Source of the DNA: Gemmataceae bacterium
GTDB lineage: Bacteria > Planctomycetota > Planctomycetia > Gemmatales > Gemmataceae
Assembly (NCBI GenBank): GCA_009692005.1
Contig: SHZZ01000008.1
Span: forward strand, 31,000-94,999
Length of the DNA: 64,000 nucleotides
Reading direction: 5' to 3'
How positions within the stretch are numbered: the first letter of the stretch is position 1; every line of letters begins with the position of its first letter. Below, in pieces: positions 8,911 to 17,500 of this stretch. A program made the position numbers and the translations under genes. The notes under the pieces were generated by a model. That model saw only the letters and a program-made list of their open reading frames with translations. It did no database searches and was not told where the DNA came from.

Positions 8911-10113
8911 TCAGGCCACCTGAGGTTTCGCTGGATTAATGAAATACCAGATAATGGCATCGATTGCAAAGATAGCGGCGAATAAAAACACGACTGCATT
9001 CCAGCTTCCTGTTCTTTCAAGAATCAGGCCTGTAACGAGGGGAAAAAGGGCGGCCCCAAAATTCCCGCACATATTTACCAGGCTGAAAACGGTTGCCACT
9101 TTTGCCCCGCCATATTCAATGGTCACGGTGTACCCGCTGACCCCGCCAAAATTCGCGAAAAATGCGCCGGTTGTGATGAAGCCAACAGCCCAATTAATAT
9201 TCTCAGCAAAATACGAGGCCACAACTAAAACAGCGCACAGCGACATGCCCCCCACGGCAATCCCTTGTCTGGCCAATCTGCGGTTGCCCGTGATTTGCAA
9301 AATCTTTTCCGAAGCAAACCCGCCGAGGACACCTCCCAGCATGGCTCCCAGCAAGACCAAAGTTCCCAGGTTTCCAGTTTCCAGGTTGTTGGCCGAGCGC
9401 CCCTCTTTCAGGTAAGTTGGGAACCAGGTGAAAAAAAACACCATGGCCATGGCCCGAAAAAACTGTTGTGAACAAAGCAGTATCACGGTGGAGTCTTTAA
9501 AGGTTTCCGTAAAAGATTTCAGGTTGAATTTTCTAATTGCTGGGGACAGCACAACGCTTTCCCCCGGAACCCCTTTGGTCAGGATGAAAAATGTGGCCCC
9601 CCATAAAAACCCAGGAACAGCAATAAGGACAAAACTCTCCTGCCAAGGAAACCTATCATTGAGGCGGCTAAGGATGATTTGAGAAATGGCAGCTCCAAAA
9701 GCCATGCTGGCTGTCAACATTCCCGAGGCAATTGCCTTGTTGTTATGAATAAACAACTCGCTAATGGATTTAGTTGCGCAAGGAAAAATCCCCGCCATGG
9801 CCATTCCCATGGCCATCCAAATCGCAAGAAGGGAAGTAAAATCCCAGGCACACCCTGTCAAGGCGGTGAAAAAAGACCAGGCGGCAGCCAAAAGAAACAT
9901 GGCCGTTCTGCTTCCAAGCCGGTCGGCAAGAATTCCTGAAGGGACCTGCATAATTGCGTAGCCGAAAAACCAGGCGCTCATGACATAGCCCATGTCCTCT
10001 TTATTTAATTTCAGGTCGAATTGGATTTCCTTGACGGTGGTAGAAATGCCAAGTCGCTGGACATAAGAAATAACCGCGCCCATGCACAATAAGAATAAAA
10101 CCCAATAACGCAT
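8911..10113 (-). CDS. MFS transporter, anion:cation symporter (hexuronate/sugar-acid) type
   Basis: 400 residues from ATG 10113 with about twelve hydrophobic membrane segments. The start RYWVLFLLCMGAVISYVQRLGIS and the GYAIMQVPSGILADRLGSR loop between helices 2 and 3 are typical of the ACS branch of the major facilitator superfamily, which imports hexuronates, galactonate, glucarate and related acids by proton symport. It follows the DapA-family aldolase gene after 15 bases and precedes the ceramidase-like gene, so it is the likely uptake system of this catabolic operon. Confidence 0.87.
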   Translation of the reverse strand: MRYWVLFLLCMGAVISYVQRLGISTTVKEIQFDLKLNKEDMGYVMSAWFFGYAIMQVPSGILADRLGSRTAMFLLAAAWSFFTALTGCAWDFTSLLAIWMAMGMAMAGIFPCATKSISELFIHNNKAIASGMLTASMAFGAAISQIILSRLNDRFPWQESFVLIAVPGFLWGATFFILTKGVPGESVVLSPAIRKFNLKSFTETFKDSTVILLCSQQFFRAMAMVFFFTWFPTYLKEGRSANNLETGNLGTLVLLGAMLGGVLGGFASEKILQITGNRRLARQGIAVGGMSLCAVLVVASYFAENINWAVGFITTGAFFANFGGVSGYTVTIEYGGAKVATVFSLVNMCGNFGAALFPLVTGLILERTGSWNAVVFLFAAIFAIDAIIWYFINPAKPQVA

Positions 10114-10128
10114 TTAATCTCCCAGAGG

Positions 10129-11040
10129 TCAGGACTTCATGGCCACTTCAAGAATGGCGTAAAGGCGGTCGAGTTCTTGCCCGGTTTCTTGATCCATTTC
10201 CCAGCGAATGGGGGGCCGCCGTATCTCATTCTTAAACACGCCTAATTTGCAAAGGAAGTATTTTTCAACGGCTAAAAAACCATCCAAACCCGCCTGCATT
10301 TCCAGCGCAACAATGGCGCAAATGGGCAAGTAAAGGGCGTAAACCTGCCGGGTGTCGCCTTGCTGCAAGGCCTTCCACAGGGCAACAATTCCAGCCAAAA
10401 GATCCATGCCTGGAATAGTGCCGACGATCCCTCGGCGAAAACTATCCACCAGGAAAATACCCCCTGAGCCTTCAAAAATTCGCGCCTGGCCATTGGTGGC
10501 ATCGCGCAGGAGGGATAGGTTGCCACCAATGGGGGGAGCTTCGGGTTTAAATAAGATTTTTTCCGGGCCAAAGTCTTGCAGTAACACCAGGTAGACTTCC
10601 ATGGGGATGGGTTGGCCAACATACCCCGAGGCATCCTGGACAATCATGGGAATAGTAATTTCCCGAGCAAGCGAACGGTAATATTCCAGTAGATTGTTCG
10701 CATTCAAATCCAGAGTGGTGGGGGGAATGGCCATGATGGCGTCAGCGCCAGCGTCAACAGAGGCCTTGGCGAATTCCAACGCCTCCTTCACGGTCTCGGC
10801 CCCGGCGCTGCAAAAATAGGCGCCCATCCCCTGGTTCATTTTCCCAATGCGATTGGTTAGCTCGATCCGCTCCGTTTTGTTTAAGCGCAAAATTTCCGAA
10901 ACCATGCCAGTGCCAACCCCGTCCGCCCCCATGGAATAGGCCCAATCGACTTCCCTTTCCAAAGTGGGGTAATCGATCGAGCCATTCTCATGAAAAGGGG
11001 TTTGCAGGACCGGCAAAACTCCTTGTAGTTTTTTCGCCAT
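10129..11040 (-). CDS. Dihydrodipicolinate synthase/N-acetylneuraminate lyase family aldolase
   Basis: 303 residues from ATG 11040 (MAKKLQGVLPVLQTPF), preceded by GGGGGA at good spacing; a start seven codons upstream would overlap the previous gene by 7 bases. It has the TIM-barrel marks of the DapA/NanA class I aldolases: TPFHENGSIDYPTLEREVDW, GADGVGTGMVSEI, AGAETVKEALEFA, IPPTT, and the KPEAPP segment carrying the probable Schiff-base lysine (ILFKPEAPP). In the context of two sugar-acid dehydratases it probably cleaves or dehydrates a 2-keto-3-deoxy acid. It sits between the enolase-superfamily dehydratase and the MFS carrier in one operon. Confidence 0.85.
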   Translation of the reverse strand: MAKKLQGVLPVLQTPFHENGSIDYPTLEREVDWAYSMGADGVGTGMVSEILRLNKTERIELTNRIGKMNQGMGAYFCSAGAETVKEALEFAKASVDAGADAIMAIPPTTLDLNANNLLEYYRSLAREITIPMIVQDASGYVGQPIPMEVYLVLLQDFGPEKILFKPEAPPIGGNLSLLRDATNGQARIFEGSGGIFLVDSFRRGIVGTIPGMDLLAGIVALWKALQQGDTRQVYALYLPICAIVALEMQAGLDGFLAVEKYFLCKLGVFKNEIRRPPIRWEMDQETGQELDRLYAILEVAMKS

Positions 11041-11054
11041 TATCCATCCCCCAT

Positions 11055-12233
11055 TTACCAATCCCCAACACTGCCATCGGTGTAGAAGACCTGCTGAGGA
11101 ATCTCCTGCTGGAAGGGATGCTTTTTGATTTCCGCCAGAGAAATCTCAATTCCCAGGCCAGGGCGTGGATTCGGGCGAACTAAGCGCCCTTTCTTTTCCA
11201 CGGTGAACCCTTCCTTGACCACATCCTGGCGCCAAGGGACATCCTCGTGGACGGTTTCGCAAATCACATACCCCGGTTGAGAAAATCCAAACTCCAAGGA
11301 AGCCGCCGTGCTAACTGGGCCCTGCGGGTTGTGGGGCGCCAATCCAACCCTGTGGGAATCCGCCAGGGCGGCAATACGGCGAGCTTCGGTGAAGCCGCCG
11401 CAATGCGTAATATCGACCTGGCAAAGGGAACAAGCGCGAGCGGCAAAAAGCCGGCGGAATTCGCTATTGGAGGTAACTCTTTCCCCCGTGGCAATGGGCG
11501 TGGCCACGGCGGCTTGAATGGCTGCCAAGCCTTCGATTTCCTCGGGCCAGCAAGGTTCCTCCAAGAAGAACAAGCCAAATTGTTCCAGCGCTTTGGCAAA
11601 TTGCAATCCCATGGCTGGGGAAGGACGCGCATGGCAATCGACCATGATGTCGATACTCTCACCCACCGCGTTGCGCATGGCTGCGACGCATTTTTCCGCT
11701 GTGCGAATTGGTTTCAATCCTTCTAACGGCAAAGTGGGAGGAACGGCCATGGCTTTAAACGCGGTAAAACCCGCCTCGACGGCCTGAGTGGCCATGTCGG
11801 CAAAACGCGCCGCGTCTTCCGAGGAAGTTTCGTAAAAATCCTCCATTTTTCCTCCACCCAAATGGCAGTAAGTGCGAATATGATCGCGCACTGGGCCCCC
11901 CCAAAGTTTGCTGCAAGGAAGGCCTGCGACCTTTCCCAAAATATCCCACAGGGCAATGTCGATTCCAGCTATGGCGGTGGCTCGAACAATTCCATGTCCA
12001 TGCCAAAAATGCTGCCGATACATCATTTGCCACAAGTATTCGATCCGGGTTGGGTCTTGGCCAATCAGGAGAGACGCGAGGTCTTCCACCGCGCCAACCA
12101 CAGCTCGGGTATGCCATTCCAATGTGGCTTCGCCCCAGCCGTAAAGCCCATCTTGGTCGGTTAACACGCGGACAAAAATCCAATTGCGCATGCGGGCATG
12201 GCAAACATGAGTTTCAATGGCAGTTATTTTCAT
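11055..12233 (-). CDS. Enolase-superfamily sugar-acid dehydratase (mandelate racemase/galactonate dehydratase type)
   Basis: 392 residues from ATG 12233 ([26 protein letters not shown]). The N-terminal capping domain has [14 protein letters not shown], and the barrel carries [10 protein letters not shown], the metal ligands MVDCHARP (Asp), FLEEPCWPE (Glu) and ATGERVTS (Glu), and a late [10 protein letters not shown] with the catalytic His. This arrangement matches D-galactonate dehydratase and relatives. It is the first gene of a minus-strand operon running through the aldolase, MFS carrier and ceramidase-like hydrolase. The precise acid substrate is uncertain. Confidence 0.87.
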   Translation of the reverse strand: MKITAIETHVCHARMRNWIFVRVLTDQDGLYGWGEATLEWHTRAVVGAVEDLASLLIGQDPTRIEYLWQMMYRQHFWHGHGIVRATAIAGIDIALWDILGKVAGLPCSKLWGGPVRDHIRTYCHLGGGKMEDFYETSSEDAARFADMATQAVEAGFTAFKAMAVPPTLPLEGLKPIRTAEKCVAAMRNAVGESIDIMVDCHARPSPAMGLQFAKALEQFGLFFLEEPCWPEEIEGLAAIQAAVATPIATGERVTSNSEFRRLFAARACSLCQVDITHCGGFTEARRIAALADSHRVGLAPHNPQGPVSTAASLEFGFSQPGYVICETVHEDVPWRQDVVKEGFTVEKKGRLVRPNPRPGLGIEISLAEIKKHPFQQEIPQQVFYTDGSVGDW

Positions 12234-12300
12234 GGCTGGCCCCTTGGGAAAAAAGGATCCTACCATGAATCGATTGGCGTGTAAGGCGTTTCCAGTTTGG

Positions 12301-13545
12301 TCAGCGAACTAGCAACATGGAGACTTGCATTTTCTTTCCTTCCCGGATCAATTCCAGAGGAACGGATTCACCCACAAGATAATTCTGCCGGATATATTCG
12401 AAAAAACCGTCCACATCCATTTCCAGGGTTTTGTCTTTCACCCCGGTAATGATGTCCCCGCCGCGAATCCCGGCGGCCTTGGCCTGGTCGGAAAGCGAAT
12501 CCTTATGGCGAAACGCAAGCTGTGTTGCCGAGATGCCCAAACTTTTTTTCTCATTTACCGTCAAATTGGCCCCATAGATTCCGGGCAACGGCACCAACTT
12601 CTTTTGCGATGGCCTCCAGGATAAATCGGATTTCTTCCAGTCTTTGGCAAATTCCAATTCACTTTGAAAAGATTGGCCATTTCGCTGCCAGGTAATTTTT
12701 ACTTTCCCTTCCTTTGGCGAACGGTCAAGGGCGTACTGAAAATCGGCAAGGGAATGGATCGGCAGCCCATTCATGAAACGGATATCGTCACCCTTGAGAA
12801 TTCCCGCTTTTTGGGCAGGGGACTCGGGGATTACCCGGGCCACCTGATTTCCTTTATCGACATCCAAAACCAAGCCCGCATTTTCCGGGAAGGGGAACCG
12901 CCAGATCATTTCTCTCTCCCATTTTCCTGAACGAACGAGGGAGTGGTTTAAGGCTTCACGCACCTGATGGCAATGCGCGCACCCATTAATTCCCCTTCCG
13001 CGCATTAATTGGGAGTATGAATCCGGAGAATTGACCCTGGGCTCGGCTACTGCAGGGAATGTTTTTTCGTGCATTTTCAGCACCGATTCCATCGTATGGC
13101 GTAGGCCTTTCAGGGAATGGCGTGAATCGGCGCTTGTCGCATCCCGGCTGCCATACCGAGAATAAATCTTGCCTGCGGAGTTCATGAAGAAAAAAGCCAA
13201 GGTCAAATCGTAATCGAAATCGAAAAGGTTTAAATCCAAACCATCGATCCGCGTCAGTCGAACCAGAATAAACTTATTCCCAAGATCTTGTAAGGACTCC
13301 AGTCGGACAACCTGCCCGTCAAAGTCCTGGCAATCCACTCAGGGAACACACCGAATGGCCACCAGCAAAGGCTTGTTGGTTTCTTTTGCAAGTTCCAATC
13401 CCCTTTGTAAACTTCCATGCCAGGTGGGCCGTGGAGATTTCCCTGGTTCTTTCGGTGACTGGCTAAACCCACTTTGGGGTGACAAAATCCACCCGAATAT
13501 TACCAAGCATCCCAAGAATATTTTTTCAGGCACACCTATCTCCAT
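12301..13545 (-). CDS. Periplasmic thioredoxin-like/heme-motif/PDZ protein with in-frame TGA, candidate selenoprotein
   Basis: The frame from ATG 13545 gives 414 residues if the TGA at 13339-13341 (codon 69) is read through. Residues 1-29 are a signal peptide. Then comes a thioredoxin-fold start ([24 protein letters not shown]), the TGA, and directly [12 protein letters not shown] redox Cys is expected at the TGA, giving U-x-x-C. Downstream follow [19 protein letters not shown], a c-type heme motif CAHCH, and two PDZ domains ([32 protein letters not shown]). If TGA were a stop, a 68-residue exported stub and a 345-residue PDZ protein without export signal would result, starting with a GTG touching the stop and with no room for its own ribosome site. 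The alternative is a nonsense mutation or sequencing error. No sel genes are in the window. Confidence 0.65.
13288..13333 (-). promoter_or_regulatory. SECIS-like stem-loop immediately after the in-frame TGA
   Basis: On the minus-strand RNA, starting eight bases after the UGA begins, UUG pairs with CAA, then AGGACU pairs with AGUCCU after a 2x2 internal loop, and a short GAC/GUC stem closes the apical loop GGGCAGGUU (13309-13317). A G-rich apical loop 16-37 bases from UGA is the known layout of bacterial SECIS elements that recruit SelB. The upper stem is short and was paired by eye, so this is suggestive only. Confidence 0.4.
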
Positions 13546-13552
13546 AAATGAT

Positions 13553-14212
13553 TTAACCCGCGGGAGTCATGCCCAGGACAATGTTGAAATTTGCGGCAAA
13601 TTCGCCAATTTTCGAGCCAGGCAAATGTTCAAAAGGAACTGTTAAAGCTTCACGGTCCTTGGGATCGCGAAGGCTGCGCCAAATCCCATCCCGTTCATTC
13701 CCAGGGTCGCCTTTAACATAACACTGGGTGGTAAGGAGTTCCTTGCCATTTTTCAAAATCTTGAAATGGATATGGGGAGTACGCCCTGGATAGGAAACCG
13801 GCTTAATGGTGCGAAAATAATAATCCCCCGTGGAACTGGTGACAAAACGGCCAAACCCCTGAAAGTTTTTATCCGTTTTCTCTTTGTTATCGGTCTGGCT
13901 ATGCAGATAGGCCCCATTGGCATCGCACTGCCAAATTTCCACCTGGGCGTTTCTAATAGGGTTTCCCCTGGCATCCAATATTTTTCCGCCAAGATGGGTA
14001 ATGGAACCAACTGCCGGGGTGATTGAATTATTGATGCGGAGCAAATCATTATCGGTATCGAGGGGCAGTTTATCCGGGAAAAATGGGCCTTCGGTCTGCT
14101 TGGGGGTTTTGGTCAGTTCCTGGGCAAAAACTCCTGGAACAAAAAGGGCCCCAGTTGCGAACAGAGAGGAAACAAAGGTTCTCCGGGAAGACAATTGCCA
14201 AGAAAGCGTCAT
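13553..14212 (-). CDS. Tat-exported intradiol ring-cleavage dioxygenase (protocatechuate 3,4-dioxygenase-like)
   Basis: 219 residues from ATG 14212 with GGAGGA four bases upstream. A twin-arginine signal (SSRRTFVSSLF, ending at FAQE) is followed by the intradiol dioxygenase core: QTEGPFFPD, GGKILDARGNPIRNAQVEIWQCDANG, then the iron site with Tyr in STGDYYFRTIKPVSYP and His in GRTPHIHFKI. Cytosolic relatives cleave protocatechuate or catechol between the hydroxyls using Fe(III) held by two Tyr and two His. An exported single-subunit form is frequent in planctomycetes; its substrate is unknown. It ends 7 bases before the start of the candidate selenoprotein, so the two probably share a transcript. 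Confidence 0.85.
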   Translation of the reverse strand: MTLSWQLSSRRTFVSSLFATGALFVPGVFAQELTKTPKQTEGPFFPDKLPLDTDNDLLRINNSITPAVGSITHLGGKILDARGNPIRNAQVEIWQCDANGAYLHSQTDNKEKTDKNFQGFGRFVTSSTGDYYFRTIKPVSYPGRTPHIHFKILKNGKELLTTQCYVKGDPGNERDGIWRSLRDPKDREALTVPFEHLPGSKIGEFAANFNIVLGMTPAG

Positions 14213-14587
14213 GAAATCCTCCATATTAAGCCAAGAGCTAAAAAGGATTCTATCATGGCAAGGATTAAAGCACTCTGAAAACTGAGGAACGGTTAAAAAA
14301 CCAGGTAGTGGCAAATCAACAAAAATAATTTTGCAACTCCTTTTTATAGCTCTACCCAAATTAAAAATTCATTAATCAGGAGAAACCAAACTGCGAATCC
14401 AGAGTCTAATAAGTAGTGGGCGATTGTAATCGTTCAATTGGCATGGAATAGGATTCGAAAAAAAATGGTTTGACCTGCGTCACTGGGTCGTCACCAAAGT
14501 AGCCCACCTGATTTTGGCTTTTTGACTGTACCCACCTGTTTTCCTTTGTGATTAAACCATTTAGCAATGGGCCAAGAGGGACTCCCC

Positions 14588-17500
14588 ATGTTGAAAAAAA
14601 CAACGGCGCAATGGTTTCAGAAAAGAAATCATAAAAATCATTCCAAGCCGCTTGTCCTGGAAAAATTGGAAGAGCGGATTGAATGCGCCACGCGGCTTTG
14701 GAATGGCAGCCAAATCCCTTTTGGCAACAATATTGGCCCAGTTTTTGGCGATCCGACCTTTAGTTCAGCATTAAACACTCTGGCAACCAATTGGGATGCC
14801 ACCTTGGGCCAGATACTATTGCCCGTAAATGGCGATGACCTTCTTTTTCCGGATTTAGCAGCCAGTGCCGCGGCATTGGAAACGCCGGTTGCAGGAGTTT
14901 TTGAAAACCTGACTCGACCAGACCCACTGGGCGGTCCGTTGCCAATTCCAATCTCAGTAAATTTGATCAATGACCTCGCGCGGGACAGCAGTGGCAATCT
15001 GCCTGCATATTTGCCCAACGGGACCGCTTCCTTGGATTTTGTCAACCAGGTGGAGATGTCCGGGACGGGTTATTATCTTTACTCAAGGGATTACCCGCAA
15101 TTTGGGCCGGCCAGCGGAATTTTCCCGGGTCCGCAATTGCAGTTTTTCCCCGCCACCGGTTCAGCCTTGCCCTTAAATGTCCGGACACAATGGATTGCCA
15201 ATTACGCCGGCGATTCAACCAGCCTGCCTTCCAACACCAATGCCGATTGGGTGCAAATGCACACACAGGTTGGGGCTGGAAACAGTGATTTCACTTTCAA
15301 TGTGGCTCAGGAAGGATCGTGGTTGGTTTTTTCCAACCGGATAAATGGCGCCACCGATTCCGGATACACGGTCCTTTCCGATGTCAACAACAACAAAATC
15401 ATCAAGCGCGGCTTGGGAACTCTGGTGTTCGATGGAAAAAACTCTTACCAGGGAATTACCTTGGTGGAGAACGGCTTGCTGGTGGTTGCCCACGACCTGG
15501 GCCTGGGTGATGCCAGCGTCAACTCAAATGCCGAGGTTTCCTCAGGGGCAACCCTCCGGCTCAGTTCCTCTGATTATTCCCAAAACGCCATTGGCAATCT
15601 CTTCAACGGGGGCGCACAGGTCAACAACAGGAATCTCGTATTAACCGGAGGTGACGGCTATGCTCCTACTTTGGGAACTGCCGGGATTAGTTTGAATATT
15701 CCCCAAGGCCAATTGGACGGAAAAACCGGTTCAACAACCACGCCAAACCAGTGGAATGGGACAATCACCCTGGTTGCCAACCCGTCCGCGGCTCAAACGC
15801 CGGGCGCGCCAAACCCATTTGGCGACGCTTCCCTCGGCCAACAATTCGGCAGCACAACGGAATTGAACGGGGTCCTCAGCGGCAGCGCCGGCTTAAGAAA
15901 ATGGGGCATGGGCACTGTTGAACTGACCCAGGCCAACACCTTTACAGGCAATCTAGCCATTTACAATGGGTTCCTCAATGGACAGAACAACCTTGCATTT
16001 GGGTCTCTGCAGGGCAATGCCCTGCGAAAGGACATCACCGTCAAGCAAGTTCCGGTGGGCCTGCTTGATCCGGCAAACCCGACACCTCAATTTGGCGCCC
16101 TGACTTTGGGAGACCAAGTCGTGGGAGGCCAAAACCTGGTCTTTGGTCCGCAATACCGGTTGATTGTGCAAGGGGGCAATGGTCCCGACCAGGATCCAGG
16201 CGCGCCCTTTACCGCCACTCAGCGGCTGGAAGGTTTGGGCTCCTTCCAGATTGTTTCCCCAGCCAGCCAGGCGAATACTGCAGATTGGCAAGGGGAAGTG
16301 ATTTTTCAAAACAGCGGTTCGCTAGGAGGCACGCCGGGTGGTACTTTAAAAATATCCGGGGCGGTGACGGCGCCAGCCACGGCCACCGTGGAGAAAAGGG
16401 GATCCAATACCGCGGTTTTTGCCGCCGCTAACCCCAATTTGCTTGGCAATGTCCTGGTCAGTTCTGGAAATCTTCAACTATCCAATTCTGGCGCATTGAT
16501 GAACGCCTCATCCGTCACAGTGACGCAAACTGCGGCTACACCGCCAGCGCTATCCGGGGCTGGATCGATCCAGGTATCGGGTAGCAATCTCACCATCAAC
16601 AAACCTGTAACAATTGGGGGCACCGGGTTCACCGGTCTTGGGGCTCTCCAAAGCATTGGCACCAATTCTTGGCAAGGAACGGTGACTTTGTCGCAAACCG
16701 CCTCGCTGGGGGCGGGCGCGGGAAGTGAATTAGCTTTATTGGGGAACCTCATGCAAACGGCGGGGGCAATTTCTTCCAAATCGGTTTTGATAAAAATTGG
16801 CGCCGGAACTGTCCGTATTACCGGGCCAACCACCTTTGGGCTTCCTGTATCCGTTCAGGAAGGCACCTTAGTAATTGAAAATAACACATCCTTGGGAACG
16901 ATTTCGGGAAGTTCGGTGACCGTTTCGACCTCTGGGGGCGCCGGTCCGGCAACCCTGGCTTTGCAAAATAACATAGCCGTTTCTGGTAGGACCCTGAACC
17001 TGGATGGCATCGGGGTGGCCGGGGGCGGGGCATTGCGAAGTTTTTCGGGAAGCAATTCCTGGGCAGGCAATATCACCCTTGCTGGTGCGGGACTAAACGC
17101 CGCCATTGGAGTGGATCAAGGGATTTTGTCTCTAACAGGAAAGATCGATGGCGGTTCAACCACCCTGGAAAAGGTGGGCAGTGGAATTTTGGTAATTGGA
17201 GGTTCGGGAAACTCCCAGGCGCTTTCCTTGGTTTCTTCAGGGACCCTGGTTCAAAACGGCATCGACAATGTCCCCATCACCATTCGAACCGGAGGCGCCT
17301 TGCAAGGATCCGGGCAGGCGGGGGCGGTCACCATTTCTTCGGGCCAATCCGGAATCCTGTCACCTGGGAACGGAGCGAACAACGCGGCTATTTTCACCGT
17401 TGGCAACTTGCAAACAACCGGGTCGAGTGGCGTTTTCCAGGTAGACTTGCTTGGCGAAAGAAATGGCTCTCCCGTGGCTGGAATTGACTTTGATCAGGTG

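Noticed and set aside
12301..13338. A separate 345-residue gene starting with GTG at 13338
   Set aside because: The GTG touches the preceding TGA, no ribosome site is available, and the thioredoxin fold and signal peptide continue across the TGA. A single read-through gene explains it better, though mutation is possible.
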